Below are positions 29,025-37,866 of a stretch of 64,000 nucleotides of DNA, one piece after another. How positions within the stretch are numbered: the first letter of the stretch is position 1; each line of letters begins with the position of its first letter. A program made the translations under genes and the position numbers. The DNA is from Kribbella monticola. GTDB lineage: Bacteria > Actinomycetota > Actinomycetes > Propionibacteriales > Kribbellaceae. The stretch lies in the NCBI RefSeq assembly GCF_003261635.1, contig NZ_QFXK01000030.1:558001-622000 (forward strand). The letters run 5' to 3'. The notes beneath the pieces were generated by a model. It saw only the letters and a program-made list of their open reading frames with translations, did not search any database and was not told where the DNA came from.

Positions 29025-30052
29025 TTCGCGCACCTCGCCGAGTTGTTGTCGTAGCTCACCGGGATCCGAGTGCCCAGCGGCAGGGTGACGTTGCCGTCGA
29101 AGCCGCAGAGGAAGAAGTTGAACCAGGATCCGTACTGCGCGGTCCGCGTCATCGTCTGCAGCTTCTCGGGCATGAACTGCAGCGTCTTCACCCAGATCGC
29201 CTGGGTGTCGTCCAGCGTGGTCGACACCGTCCGGAGCCGGTCCAGGTCGGCCTTCAACGGCACCCGGGTCTGCTGCAGGAGGCCGGCCGTCTTGGTGTTC
29301 AGCGAGTTGATCGAGCCGAGCGAGCCGAGGATCGGGTTGATGTCCTGGCTCAGCCCGGTGATGAACTGCTGCAGGTTGACGAGCAGCTGGGAGAAGTTCT
29401 GCTGCCGCTGCGAGACGATCTGCAGGGTCGAGGTCAGGTTGGTGATCAGGTCGCCGATCACCTGGTCGGAGTCGGCCAGCGTGCTGGTGAGCGAGGCGGT
29501 CCGGGCGAGCAGGCTCTCGATCGTGCCGCCCTCGCCCTGCAGCACCTTGATCACCTCGAAGGCGAACTGGTTCACGTCGGCCGGGGTGAGCGCGGTGAAC
29601 AGCGGCTTGAACCCGTTGAACAGCACCGACAGGTCCAGCGCCGGCGCGGTCCGGTCCTTGTCGATGATCCCGTTCTTCTTCATCCGGGTGCCGCCGCCGA
29701 CGCCCTCGGTGAGCGCGATGTAGCGGTTGCCGACGAGGTTGCGGTACCGCAGGGTCGCCCGGGTAGTGGTGTCGACCGACTGGTCGGAGTCGACGCTGAA
29801 GGTCACCATCGCGTACTTGTCCTGGTAGATCGCGATCTTGTCGACCTGACCGACCCGCACACCCGCGATCCGGATGTCGTCACCCTTGTTCAGCCCGACC
29901 ACGTCCGTGAACACGGCCCGGTACTTCGTGGTCGCGTTGAAGCTGATGTTGCCGATCGTGACGGCCAGCAAGGCGGTCGCGATCGTCGTGACGACCACGA
30001 AGATCCCGAGCCGCACGGTGTCGAACGACGTCTTCTTGTCGAAGAGCTTCAT
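29021..30052 (-). CDS. MCE family protein, MceB position
   Basis: 343 residues starting MKLFDKKTSFDTVRLGIFVV. N-terminal membrane helix about 14-35; MCE domain about 38-120 with KYRAVFTDVVGLNKGDDIRI and GVRVGQVDKI; a helical region with AlaSerThr/Leu heptads; two Cys near the C-terminus (LCGFDGNV and SARCAK) that could form a disulphide outside the membrane. Overlaps the mceA-position gene by 4 bp. Confidence 0.9.
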   Translation of the reverse strand: MKLFDKKTSFDTVRLGIFVVVTTIATALLAVTIGNISFNATTKYRAVFTDVVGLNKGDDIRIAGVRVGQVDKIAIYQDKYAMVTFSVDSDQSVDTTTRATLRYRNLVGNRYIALTEGVGGGTRMKKNGIIDKDRTAPALDLSVLFNGFKPLFTALTPADVNQFAFEVIKVLQGEGGTIESLLARTASLTSTLADSDQVIGDLITNLTSTLQIVSQRQQNFSQLLVNLQQFITGLSQDINPILGSLGSINSLNTKTAGLLQQTRVPLKADLDRLRTVSTTLDDTQAIWVKTLQFMPEKLQTMTRTAQYGSWFNFFLCGFDGNVTLPLGTRIPVSYDNNSARCAK

Positions 30053-31365
30053 TTCAGGTTCACCTGCCCGCCGCGGACGAGGGGGCCGATCATCAGGGTG
30101 GTCAGATCCGGTACGTCGTCGGCCGGCATCCCGAGGACCGGGCCGGCGAAGGAGTCGATCACCTTCTGCTCGGCCGGCGTACCGGCGCCGCCGTTGTCCA
30201 TCGCGAAGCCGGGGGCCGCCCGGTTCAGCGTCAGGTTCAGCGGGAAGCGGGTGGTCTTGTTGTGGTCGCCGATCACGCCGTCGTCACCGGTCACGTACGG
30301 CGCCGGGTTCTCCTGGGTGTACGGCCCGGGCTTCTCGCCCGGCACGCTGTAGTTCCGGCCCACACACGTCGGCCCGCGGTGATCCTTGTACGCCGGCAAC
30401 TCGTTCGGCTGGTACGGCGTGGGCTGGTTGGTGATCAGCTCCAGGTTGATGTGCAGCGCCCCGTCGCGGAAGGTGTCGTTCAGCACCGGCGCGGTGTCGG
30501 TCATCACCTTGAGGAAGCACGGGAACTCCGGTGAGTACCGCTCGAGCAGGTCCAGCACCGGCCGGCTCACCTCGCCGAGGCGGATCACCCGGTCCTCGTT
30601 CTCCCGGAGGAACCCGTCGCCGGTCGTCGACAGCGCCTGGACGTCGGTGAAGAACTTCTGCAGCTGCTGCTCCTTCTCCACCACCGTGTTGCCGGTGATG
30701 GTCAGGTTGCGCAAGGCCCGGACGAGGTCGGGTGTCACATCGCCGTAGATCTGCGAGACCTGGGTGAGCTTGGTCAGCGCGGCGATCAGGTTCGGCACGT
30801 TCGGGTTCAGCTTCTTCAGATACCCGTCGAGCTGGGTGAGGGTCTTGGCGATCTCCGTGCCGCGGCCCTCCAGCGCGGTCGCCAGGGTGTTCAGCGTCGC
30901 GTTCAGATCGGCCGGGTCGACCGCCTGCAGCAGCGGCAACGCGTCGTTCAGCACCTTCTCGATCTCGATGCCGACCGCGGTCTTGTCCCGCGAGATCACG
31001 TCGCCGGCCCGGATCGCCCGGCCCTCGCTGCCCTGCGGTGGCACCAGCGCGACGTACTTCTCGCCGAACAGCGTCTTCGGCAGGATCCGCGCGCTGACCT
31101 GGCTGGAGATCTCGCTGACCTGGTCCGGCTTGAGGGCCAGCTCGACCGTCGCCTCGTCACCGTCGGTGGAGACCTTCTTCACCTCGCCGACGATGATGCC
31201 GCGCAGCTTCACGTCCGCGTGCCGGTTCAGCTGCAGGCCGATGTGGCTGGTCTTCAGCTCGACCGTCACCGTGTCGGTGAACACCTTCGCGTAGAAGGCG
31301 TAGGTCAGCCAGAGCAGGAAGCAGAGCAACCCGATGAAGGCGGTGCCGAGAACGCGTTTGGTCAT
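30049..31365 (-). CDS. MCE family protein, MceA position
   Basis: First MCE subunit after the permeases. ATG 31365 (MTKRVLGTAFIGLLCFLLWL) gives 438 residues; it starts 4 bp after the permease stop. Membrane helix about 5-27, MCE domain about 32-112 (VTVELKTSHIGLQLNRHADV, KLRGIIVGEVKKV), helical domain about 125-290, then a Pro/Asn-rich exported C-terminal region about 300-438. Confidence 0.9.
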   Translation of the reverse strand: MTKRVLGTAFIGLLCFLLWLTYAFYAKVFTDTVTVELKTSHIGLQLNRHADVKLRGIIVGEVKKVSTDGDEATVELALKPDQVSEISSQVSARILPKTLFGEKYVALVPPQGSEGRAIRAGDVISRDKTAVGIEIEKVLNDALPLLQAVDPADLNATLNTLATALEGRGTEIAKTLTQLDGYLKKLNPNVPNLIAALTKLTQVSQIYGDVTPDLVRALRNLTITGNTVVEKEQQLQKFFTDVQALSTTGDGFLRENEDRVIRLGEVSRPVLDLLERYSPEFPCFLKVMTDTAPVLNDTFRDGALHINLELITNQPTPYQPNELPAYKDHRGPTCVGRNYSVPGEKPGPYTQENPAPYVTGDDGVIGDHNKTTRFPLNLTLNRAAPGFAMDNGGAGTPAEQKVIDSFAGPVLGMPADDVPDLTTLMIGPLVRGGQVNLK

Positions 31366-31369
31366 GGCG

Positions 31370-32197
31370 CTACCCCGCCAGCCTGACCGTGGTCGTCGTA
31401 CCCCAGATCGCCATCGACAGCAGCAGGTCGACCACGTTGATGACGACGATGGACGTCCGTACCGCGCGGCCCACGGCGACACCGACGCCCGCGGGGCCGC
31501 CGATCGCGTGGTAGCCGTGGTAGCAGTGCACCAGGATCACCAGGACGGCGAAGACCAGCACCTTCCCGAAGGACCAGAGCACGTCGCCGGGTGGCAGGAA
31601 CAGATGGAAGTAGTGGTCGTACGTCCCGGTGCTCTGCCCGTAGAACGTGGTCACGGTCAACCGGGTGGCGAAGTACGAGGCGAGCAACCCCACGACGTAC
31701 AGGGGAATGACGGCGACCAGGCCGGCGATGATCCGGGTGGTGACCAGGAACGGCAGCGACGGGATCGCCATCACCTCGAGCGCGTCGATCTCCTCGCTGA
31801 TCCGCATCGCGCCGAGCTGGGCGGTGAAGCCGCAGCCAACGGTCGCGGCGAGCGCGATCCCGGCGATCAGCGGGCCGATCTCGCGGGTGTTGATGTACGC
31901 CGACACGAAGCCGGCGAAGGCCGACGTACCGATCTGGTTCAGCGCCGAGTAGCCCTGCAGGCCGACCTCGGTGCCGGTGAAAAAGGCCAGGAAGGTGATC
32001 ACGCCGACCGTGCCGCCGATGACCGCGAGCGCGCCGGTGCCGAGCGTCACCTCGGCCAGCAGGCGGAGGATCTCGCGGCGGTACCGGGTGACCGACTTGC
32101 CCGACCAGGCCAGCGCCTTGATGTAGAACGCGAGCTGCTCACCGAGGTGGTCGAGCGAGTTCAGCGGTTTCTTGACCAGGTAGTCCAGGGCCGACAT
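31370..32197 (-). CDS. MlaE/YrbE-type ABC permease, second copy (YrbEB position)
   Basis: 275 residues with about five to six membrane helices and the MlaE/permease signature in LGAMRISEEIDALEVMAIPS (the cytoplasmic coupling segment that meets the ATPase). In MCE systems two YrbE proteins form the inner-membrane core. The start at ATG 32197 lies 1 bp past the stop of the other permease gene. Confidence 0.93.
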   Translation of the reverse strand: MSALDYLVKKPLNSLDHLGEQLAFYIKALAWSGKSVTRYRREILRLLAEVTLGTGALAVIGGTVGVITFLAFFTGTEVGLQGYSALNQIGTSAFAGFVSAYINTREIGPLIAGIALAATVGCGFTAQLGAMRISEEIDALEVMAIPSLPFLVTTRIIAGLVAVIPLYVVGLLASYFATRLTVTTFYGQSTGTYDHYFHLFLPPGDVLWSFGKVLVFAVLVILVHCYHGYHAIGGPAGVGVAVGRAVRTSIVVINVVDLLLSMAIWGTTTTVRLAG

Positions 32198-32198
32198 G

Positions 32199-32972
32199 TC
32201 AGGCCCCCTTCGGCGGAACGAGCTGGAAGTAGATCGCGGTCATCGAGAAGTTCGCGACGAACAGCAGCATGAAGGTGATGACGACCGACTGGTTCACGGC
32301 GTCACCGACACCCTTCGGGCCACCGCCCGCGTTCATCCCCTTGTACGAGGCAACGACCGCGGCGAGAAACCCGAACACGAGCGCCTTGGCCTGGCCCTGC
32401 CACAGATCGGGAAGGTGTGCGAGCGCAGTGAACGAGGCGATGTAGCTACCCGGCGTACCGTCTTGGAGGACCACGTTGAAGACGTAGCCGCCCATCACGC
32501 CGACCACGCTGACGAAGCCGTTGAGGAAGAACGCGACCAGCATGGTGGCCAGCACCCGCGGTACGACGAGGCGCTGGATCGGGTCGATCCCGAGCACCAT
32601 CATCGCGTCGAGCTCCTCGCGGATCTTGCGCGAACCCAGATCGGCGCAGATCGCCGAGCCGCCCGCACCCGCGATCAGCAGCGCGGTCGCGATCGGCGAA
32701 GCCTCCCGCACCACGGCCAGTACGGCGGCCGAGCCGGTGAACGCCTGGGCGCCGAACTGCTTGATCAGCCCGCCGACCTGCAGCGCGATCACCGCACCGA
32801 ACGGGATCGCGACCAGCGCGGTCGGGATGATCGTCACGCTGGCGACGAACCAGGCCTGCTGCAGGAACTCGCGCAGCTGGAACGGGCGACGGACCGAGGC
32901 CCGGGCGGTGTCGAGCGCGAAGGCGAAGAGGTTGCCGGCATGCTTCAGCGGGGCGGTGGCGCTGACGGTCAC
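32199..32972 (-). CDS. MlaE/YrbE-type ABC permease, first copy (YrbEA position)
   Basis: 257 residues, GTG start at 32972 inside a GTGA overlap with the ATPase gene. It has the permease hallmark ICADLGSRKIREELDAMMVL followed by GIDPIQRLVVPRVLA, and five to six hydrophobic segments. It pairs with the second permease downstream; the ATPase gene directly upstream completes the ABC core. Confidence 0.93.
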   Translation of the reverse strand: MTVSATAPLKHAGNLFAFALDTARASVRRPFQLREFLQQAWFVASVTIIPTALVAIPFGAVIALQVGGLIKQFGAQAFTGSAAVLAVVREASPIATALLIAGAGGSAICADLGSRKIREELDAMMVLGIDPIQRLVVPRVLATMLVAFFLNGFVSVVGVMGGYVFNVVLQDGTPGSYIASFTALAHLPDLWQGQAKALVFGFLAAVVASYKGMNAGGGPKGVGDAVNQSVVITFMLLFVANFSMTAIYFQLVPPKGA

Positions 32973-33916
32973 GTGGCCCCCACGGTCGCGGTCGCGAAGG
33001 ATCCGGGCGGCGGAGTCACACCGTTCTCCTCACACCATTGACCCGGCGGGCGCTGCGTCGGCCGGAGCATCCCGCTGCTCGGCAACTGCTGGAGCGGGAT
33101 CGGCGGCAGCGGCGGCAATTCCTGGTCGGCCTCGGCGGCGAGTTCCTCGGCGTCCTTCTCCTCGGACATGCCGATCGGGCCGATCATCTGCGCGTTCAGG
33201 AACTGCCGGACCACCGGCTCCTCGCTGGACAGCAGCATCTCGCGCGGCCCGAACATCGCCAGGTGCTTGTGGTAGAGCATCCCGATGTTGTCCGGCACCG
33301 TGCGCGCGGTGTTCACGTCGTGGGTGACGATCAGGAAGGTGGCGCCGAAGGCCTCGTTCAGGTCGATCATCACCTGGTTCAGGAACGAGGTGCGGACCGG
33401 GTCGAGGCCGGAGTCGGGCTCGTCGACGAGCAGGATCTGCGGGTCGAGGACCAGCGCGCGGGCCAGCCCGGCCCGCTTGCGCATCCCGCCGGAGATCTCA
33501 CCGGGCAGCTTCTTCTCCGCGCCGACCAGGCCGACCATCTCCATCTTCTCCATCACGATGGAGCGGATGTCGGACTCGGACTTCTTGGTGTGCTCGCGGA
33601 GCGGGAAGGCGACGTTGTCGTACAGGTTCATCGAGCCGAACATCGCGCCGTCCTGGAACAGCACCCCGAACAGCCGGCGGATCTCGTACAGGTCCCGCTC
33701 GCTGCAGGTGGCGATGTCGGTGCCCTCGATGAAGACGTGGCCCTTGTCCGGCTTGAGCAGACCGATCAGCGTCTTGAGGAAAACGGACTTCCCGGTACCG
33801 GAAGGGCCGAGCATCACGCAGATCTCGCCGGCAGGCAGCGTCAGGGACACGTCGCCCCAGATGAGCTGACTTCCGAAGGACTTGGTCAGCCCTTCGACGC
33901 GGACTTCTACGCCCAC
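32969..33916 (-). CDS. MCE-system ABC transporter ATPase (MceG/Mkl-like)
   Basis: Energises the MCE transporter. 315 residues from GTG 33916 behind GAGGAGGACCG. Walker A GPSGTGKS (37-44), Q-loop Gln88, signature ISGGM (141-145), Walker B ILLVDE (161-166) running into PDSGLDPVR, H-loop His199. The DEPDSGLDPVR sequence is typical of MceG/Mkl. The C-terminus after about residue 245 is a Glu- then Pro-rich extension, as in Mkl, where it is needed for stability. First gene of a ten-gene operon. Confidence 0.93.
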   Translation of the reverse strand: MGVEVRVEGLTKSFGSQLIWGDVSLTLPAGEICVMLGPSGTGKSVFLKTLIGLLKPDKGHVFIEGTDIATCSERDLYEIRRLFGVLFQDGAMFGSMNLYDNVAFPLREHTKKSESDIRSIVMEKMEMVGLVGAEKKLPGEISGGMRKRAGLARALVLDPQILLVDEPDSGLDPVRTSFLNQVMIDLNEAFGATFLIVTHDVNTARTVPDNIGMLYHKHLAMFGPREMLLSSEEPVVRQFLNAQMIGPIGMSEEKDAEELAAEADQELPPLPPIPLQQLPSSGMLRPTQRPPGQWCEENGVTPPPGSFATATVGAT

Positions 33917-33992
33917 CGGTCCTCCTCAACGGGATACATCTCTGCCCCGACCGACGACGCTTTCGACGGTCCAACGAGGGCGCGGTGCCCTA

Positions 33993-34034
33993 GGTTACGC
34001 ACGAGTCACTTAATACGTAACCCCCGGATGTCAA
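33993..34034 (-). promoter_or_regulatory. MCE operon promoter with operator-like palindrome
   Basis: On the minus strand a perfect TTGACA (complement at 34029-34034) lies upstream of the ATPase gene. A perfect 7-bp inverted repeat, GGTTACG (33993-33999) and CGTAACC (34016-34022), 16 bp apart, spans the expected -10 region (TATTAAGT). This is the layout of a repressor site covering the promoter. No regulator gene is adjacent, so the controlling protein (perhaps GntR/FadR- or TetR-type) must be encoded elsewhere. The -10 hexamer itself is imperfect. Confidence 0.6.
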
Positions 34035-34187
34035 GTGTCGGTGACCGATGAGTCACGCTCTGATCACGCTCTGTCCGGCCGGTTACGGCGCGTCCGGCCC
34101 GGCCACCGGTCTGGACCAGCCCGGTCGGGTACAGTCCTGCGCGTCTGCCCTTCGAGGTGGCGAAGAGCCCGAATTGCCGGAGGAACA

Positions 34188-35450
34188 GTGCCGCGGCCAG
34201 CTACTTGGTTGAACCGCCTGCGGCCGCGCTCGCCTGACGCTCTGCCGCAAGGCATCGCCTCACCGCAGCACGGTGACCAGCTCCCGCATCCGCGCTCGGA
34301 GATCTTAGCGCTGACCGGGGTCCGGGCCGCGGCGGCCCTGGCCGTGGTCGTCCATCACATCGGGTTACCGGCGACCGCCCCGGAGCCGCTGCGCAATCTG
34401 GCCGCCTCGGGCTACATCGGCGTACCGCTGTTCTTCATGCTGTCCGGGCTGGTGCTCGGGTGGAACTACTCGTCGTTGACGGTGTTGTCCGGCACCCGGC
34501 TCTGGCGGTTCTACCTGGCCCGGATCGCCCGGGTGATGCCGCTGTACTGGGCAGTGCTGCTCTTCCTTGTCGTGCAGCGAGCGGCTCGCGGCGTACCGCA
34601 GGAGGCGCTGTGGCGTCACCTCCTGGCGATCCAGACCTGGTCGGGTGACTACGTGATCGGCCAGGCGAGCTACAACCCGCCGGGCTGGTCGATCTGCGTC
34701 GAGGTGTTCCTGTACGCGCTCTTCCCGCTGCTGATCCCGGTGATCGCCCTTGTTTCCAAGCGATTCGGTGCCCCTGGACTGGTCGGCGTGATCGCGTTCG
34801 CGTTCGCAGTACAGGTGCTTTTGGTCGTGCTGTTCACCGCGGAGGGCTGGGCGCATCTGTCGGTGGAGGACCCCTCATCCGGGCATCGCTGGCTCTACCG
34901 GAATCCGTTGCCGCGGTTGTCCGAGTTCGTCGTCGGGCTGTCGCTCGCCTTCCTGTTACTGCGTGGTCTCCGGCTCCGAACGCGGATCGCCGGCTGGCTG
35001 CAGGCCGCGTGCGTTGCCGTCGTGTTCGTCGTCGCAGCGTTGGGGCCGGGCCACGCCGACTGGGAGCTGCCCGCGTTCTATGGGGCGATGTGGACGGTGC
35101 CGTTCGCAGTACTGCTGCTGTCACTCGCGGCAGCGCCTGACGCCTGGCTTTCGCGGTTCTTCTCCACCCGTGCACTGGTCGCACTCGGTACTGCGAGTTA
35201 CGCCGTCTACCTGACCCACCGGCCGTTGCTGCCGTATCTCGGGAAGGACCGGTTCGACCTGCTGACCAATCCGTCCGGCTGGGCCACGTACGCGTCGGTG
35301 GCCGTCATCGTCGGGCTCTGCCTGCTGGTCGGGGAAGGCGCGCACCGGCTGGTCGAAGTACCGGCTCGGCGGGCAGTACTGCGGGTCGTCCAGCGGCACA
35401 CCACTCGGCAACTGGTCACGGAGCGTACGCCGTCCGAGGTGTCGGCGTGA
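34188..35450 (+). CDS. Acyltransferase-3 family membrane protein
   Basis: I choose GTG 34188 because AGGAGGAACA precedes it; upstream codons read Arg-rich noise. 420 residues with about ten membrane helices. The N-terminal motif EILALTGVRAAAALAVVVHH has the His that is catalytic in characterised members (for example OatA-type O-acetyltransferases), followed by SGYIGVPLFFMLSGLVLGW and RFYLARIARVMPLYW. Family members O-acylate cell-surface sugars. Target unknown. Stop overlaps the next gene by 4 bp, so the two are coupled. Confidence 0.85.
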   Translation: MPRPATWLNRLRPRSPDALPQGIASPQHGDQLPHPRSEILALTGVRAAAALAVVVHHIGLPATAPEPLRNLAASGYIGVPLFFMLSGLVLGWNYSSLTVLSGTRLWRFYLARIARVMPLYWAVLLFLVVQRAARGVPQEALWRHLLAIQTWSGDYVIGQASYNPPGWSICVEVFLYALFPLLIPVIALVSKRFGAPGLVGVIAFAFAVQVLLVVLFTAEGWAHLSVEDPSSGHRWLYRNPLPRLSEFVVGLSLAFLLLRGLRLRTRIAGWLQAACVAVVFVVAALGPGHADWELPAFYGAMWTVPFAVLLLSLAAAPDAWLSRFFSTRALVALGTASYAVYLTHRPLLPYLGKDRFDLLTNPSGWATYASVAVIVGLCLLVGEGAHRLVEVPARRAVLRVVQRHTTRQLVTERTPSEVSA

Positions 35451-36460
35451 CAGGACTCACATCGCAAGAACAGGGCGCGGTACTACGTCACCCGCAGCCC
35501 GAGATCCTCGCGCTGACAGGGTTACGCGGGCTCGCCGCGCTCGGCGTCGTGGCCTCCCAGGTAGGCGTCTGGCGGACCGCTCCCCCATCGCTGCATCACT
35601 TGGTCGCCGCGGGCTCGCTGGGCGTGCCGTTCTTCTTCCTGCTGTCCGGCTTCGTTCTCTTTTACAACTACCCGACGCTGAGCCCTGGGCGTTCACTGGG
35701 CCGCTATGCGGTTGCCAGGATCGCTCGACTAGGACCTCTGTTCGTAGTGATCGGCGCAGGGGTGCTCGTGCTGAGCAAGCTGAACGGCGGCGAGTGGGCC
35801 CGATCCGTTTTCGGCCCACAGAGCTGGTACGTCGGTACCACGCTCGTCCTGTACGCCGTGTATCCCGCGCTGACCCGAATCGTCGCTGCCGACCCGGCCA
35901 GGGCCGCGGTCTGCGCGCTGGTCGTGCAACTCGTCGTGCTGGCACTACGGCTGGGCACTGGCTCCGACGACTGGCTCTACCGCAACCCACTCGTGTGGAT
36001 CCCCGACCTGGTGCTGGGGATGGTGCTGGCCGGCGCGGCAACCAACGGGTTCCGGCTGAGCCGGCGTACGGCGTACTTCGTGCAGGTGGCTGTAGTCGTT
36101 TATGCGGTCGCCGTGGTGCTGTTGTTCGGCTCCAGCAGTGCAGTGCGGTACAGCGTGCTCTGGTCGGTTCCGCTCGGACTGTTGATTCTCAGCGTGCTCA
36201 CCCGCACTCGCGTCTCGGCGGTGCTGGCCGGCCCTGTGCTGGTCCGCCTCGGGGTGCTCGGCTACGCCATGTTCCTTTTGAAGACCGTTGTGATCCAAGG
36301 ATTCGGGCCGGTCCATGCCGGCTCCCTGCCCAACGCGCTGCTCGCCGTCGGCTGGATCGGCTTCACCGTGCTGATCGCAGAAGGAGCGCACAGATATATA
36401 GGTGCACCTGGACGCCAATGGCTGCTGCGACTCGTCCGGCGTACGGCTGTTCGCGCCTGA
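35447..36460 (+). CDS. Acyltransferase-3-like membrane protein, lacking the conserved His
   Basis: 337 residues, GTG start in a GTGA overlap with its paralogue upstream. The N-terminus aligns closely with that gene (EILALTGLRGLAALGVVASQ), but the HH of the catalytic motif is replaced by Ser-Gln, so it is probably not active by the known mechanism. It still has SLGVPFFFLLSGFVLFYNY and RYAVARIARLGPLF and about nine helices, but is shorter by about 80 residues. It may be a partner or a degenerate copy of the first enzyme. Confidence 0.78.
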   Translation: MTGLTSQEQGAVLRHPQPEILALTGLRGLAALGVVASQVGVWRTAPPSLHHLVAAGSLGVPFFFLLSGFVLFYNYPTLSPGRSLGRYAVARIARLGPLFVVIGAGVLVLSKLNGGEWARSVFGPQSWYVGTTLVLYAVYPALTRIVAADPARAAVCALVVQLVVLALRLGTGSDDWLYRNPLVWIPDLVLGMVLAGAATNGFRLSRRTAYFVQVAVVVYAVAVVLLFGSSSAVRYSVLWSVPLGLLILSVLTRTRVSAVLAGPVLVRLGVLGYAMFLLKTVVIQGFGPVHAGSLPNALLAVGWIGFTVLIAEGAHRYIGAPGRQWLLRLVRRTAVRA

Positions 36461-36480
36461 ACTTGGCTTTGCACGCAGCG

Positions 36481-36508
36481 AAGGGCGGCCCCTTGCGGGA
36501 CCGCCCTT
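36481..36508. terminator. Bidirectional terminator between acyltransferase and rplL genes
   Basis: An inverted repeat AAGGGCGG (36481-36488) / CCGCCCTT (36501-36508), extended inside by CCCC-TTGC-GGGA, lies between convergent genes, 20 bp after the acyltransferase stop and 34 bp after the rplL stop. It can serve both strands. Confidence 0.75.
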
Positions 36509-36542
36509 CTCAGGTACTACGAGTGCGGCTGGGCCGCACGGG

Positions 36543-36929
36543 TCACTTCAGGGTGACGGTGGCGCCGGCGCCCTCGAGGGCCTCCTTGGCCTTCTCCGCG
36601 GCAGCCTTGTCGACCTTCTCCAGGATGGCCTTCGGCGCACCCTCGACGAGGTCCTTGGCCTCCTTCAGGCCGAGGCTCGTGAGACCGCGCACCTCCTTGA
36701 TGACCTGGATCTTCTTGTCGCCGGCCGACTCCAGGACGACGTCGAACTCGTCCTGCTCCGCGACCTCTTCGACAGCGCCGCCGCCGGCGGCCGGGGCCGC
36801 GGCAACCGCGACGGGAGCAGCGGCGGTCACGCCGAACTCCTCCTCGAAGGCCTTCACGAACTCAGAGAGCTCGAGCAGGGTGAGGTCCTTGAACTGACCG
36901 AGCAGCTCTTCGGTGCTGAGCTTCGCCAT
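36543..36929 (-). CDS. rplL: 50S ribosomal protein L7/L12
   Basis: L7/L12 forms the flexible stalk that recruits translational GTPases. 128 residues: N-terminal dimerisation domain ([20 protein letters not shown]), Ala/Gly hinge (about 33-52), and C-terminal factor-binding domain with [20 protein letters not shown] then [10 protein letters not shown]. Canonical. Follows rplJ by 67 bp. Confidence 0.98.
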   Translation of the reverse strand: MAKLSTEELLGQFKDLTLLELSEFVKAFEEEFGVTAAAPVAVAAAPAAGGGAVEEVAEQDEFDVVLESAGDKKIQVIKEVRGLTSLGLKEAKDLVEGAPKAILEKVDKAAAEKAKEALEGAGATVTLK

Positions 36930-36996
36930 TTTGGCGGTCCTTCCTTAACGTGTAGCTAGGTGATTACTGAATGGGGTCCTGCGTGAAGTGAACGGG

Positions 36997-37623
36997 TCAG
37001 CTGTCGGCTGACGCGGTCTCCTCGGTGCTCGTCTCCTCGGCAGGTGCGTCGGCCGGTGCGTCCTGCACGGCCTCGGCAGCCGGAGCCTCGTCCGCCACGG
37101 GGGCGTCCTCGGCCGGCAGCTTGTCCTGCAGCGCCGCGAACAGGCGGGCAGCCTGCGCGAGCGGAGCAGCGAACAGCGACACCGCTTGCTGCGGAGCCGC
37201 CTTCATCGCACCTGCGAGCTTCGAGAGGAGGACCTCACGCGACTCCAGGTCAGCGAGCTTGTTGATCTCGTCAGAGTTGAGTGCCTTGCCATCCAGCACA
37301 CCACCCTTGATGACGAGAAGGGGATTGGCCTTGGCGAAGTCACGCAGCCCCTTGGCCGCGACCACCGGGTCGCCCTTGATGAAGGCGATGGCCGACGGAC
37401 CCTGCAGCAGCGAGTCGAACGACTCCACTCCCGCGTCCTTGGCCGCGATCTTGGTCAGCGTGTTCTTCACCACGGCGTAGTTCACGTCGTCACCGAGCGT
37501 AGTGCGCAACTGCCGCAACTGCGCCACGGTGAGTCCGCGGTACTCGGTCAGCACGGCGCCGGCGGAGCTCTTGAAGTTCTCAGTGAGCTCTGCGACGTCG
37601 GCAGCCTTGTCCGGCCTCGCCAT
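36997..37623 (-). CDS. rplJ: 50S ribosomal protein L10
   Basis: L10 anchors L7/L12 dimers to the ribosome and in many bacteria represses its own operon by binding the leader. The core (about 1-170) is canonical: [42 protein letters not shown]. The tail from about 171 to 208 is an acidic Ala/Glu/Asp extension found in actinobacteria. ATG at 37623 behind GGAAGGAG. Preceded by an L10 leader. Confidence 0.97.
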   Translation of the reverse strand: MARPDKAADVAELTENFKSSAGAVLTEYRGLTVAQLRQLRTTLGDDVNYAVVKNTLTKIAAKDAGVESFDSLLQGPSAIAFIKGDPVVAAKGLRDFAKANPLLVIKGGVLDGKALNSDEINKLADLESREVLLSKLAGAMKAAPQQAVSLFAAPLAQAARLFAALQDKLPAEDAPVADEAPAAEAVQDAPADAPAEETSTEETASADS

Positions 37624-37689
37624 GGGTCTCCTTCCGCCCTGCGTAAATCAGGGTTGGGCTTCTTTGCCACACCGGCCAGGACCCTCAAC

Positions 37690-37822
37690 ATCGAAAACGC
37701 CCCTGCGCAGGCGCAAGGGCGTGAAAAACTTCCACTGACTTGTCACCTACGCGGGCCGCCCACGAGCTTGTGGGACCTTCAGTTGCTCCGGGAGCAACGA
37801 CCAGCGGTCTTTGGCAGCCTCC
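37690..37822 (-). ncRNA. Ribosomal protein L10 leader with attenuator-like hairpin
   Basis: The transcript upstream of rplJ begins GCTGCCAAAGACCGCTGGTC, followed by a GTTGCTCCCGGAGCAAC hairpin, a GGTCCCACAAGCTCGTGGG stem and a conserved GTAGGTGAC stretch. This is the typical look of the L10 leader that binds L10-L12 for feedback control. It ends with a stem whose outer arms are ACGCCC and GGGCGT (plus 37697-37702 and 37717-37722), inner arms TGCGC and GCGCA, followed by TTTTC, which could act as an attenuator. Confidence 0.75.
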
Positions 37823-37851
37823 AGAGTAACCGCCGGTGACCCACGCACCAA
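37823..37851 (-). promoter_or_regulatory. Promoter of rplJL
   Basis: On the minus strand TTGGTG and TACTCT are separated by 17 bp and sit immediately upstream of the L10 leader, so transcription would begin a few bases before the leader fold. It lies just past the stop of the MFS gene. Together with the leader this makes rplJL an independently controlled unit, separate from rplKA. Confidence 0.75.
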
Positions 37852-37866
37852 ATCGGTTCCACAGCC

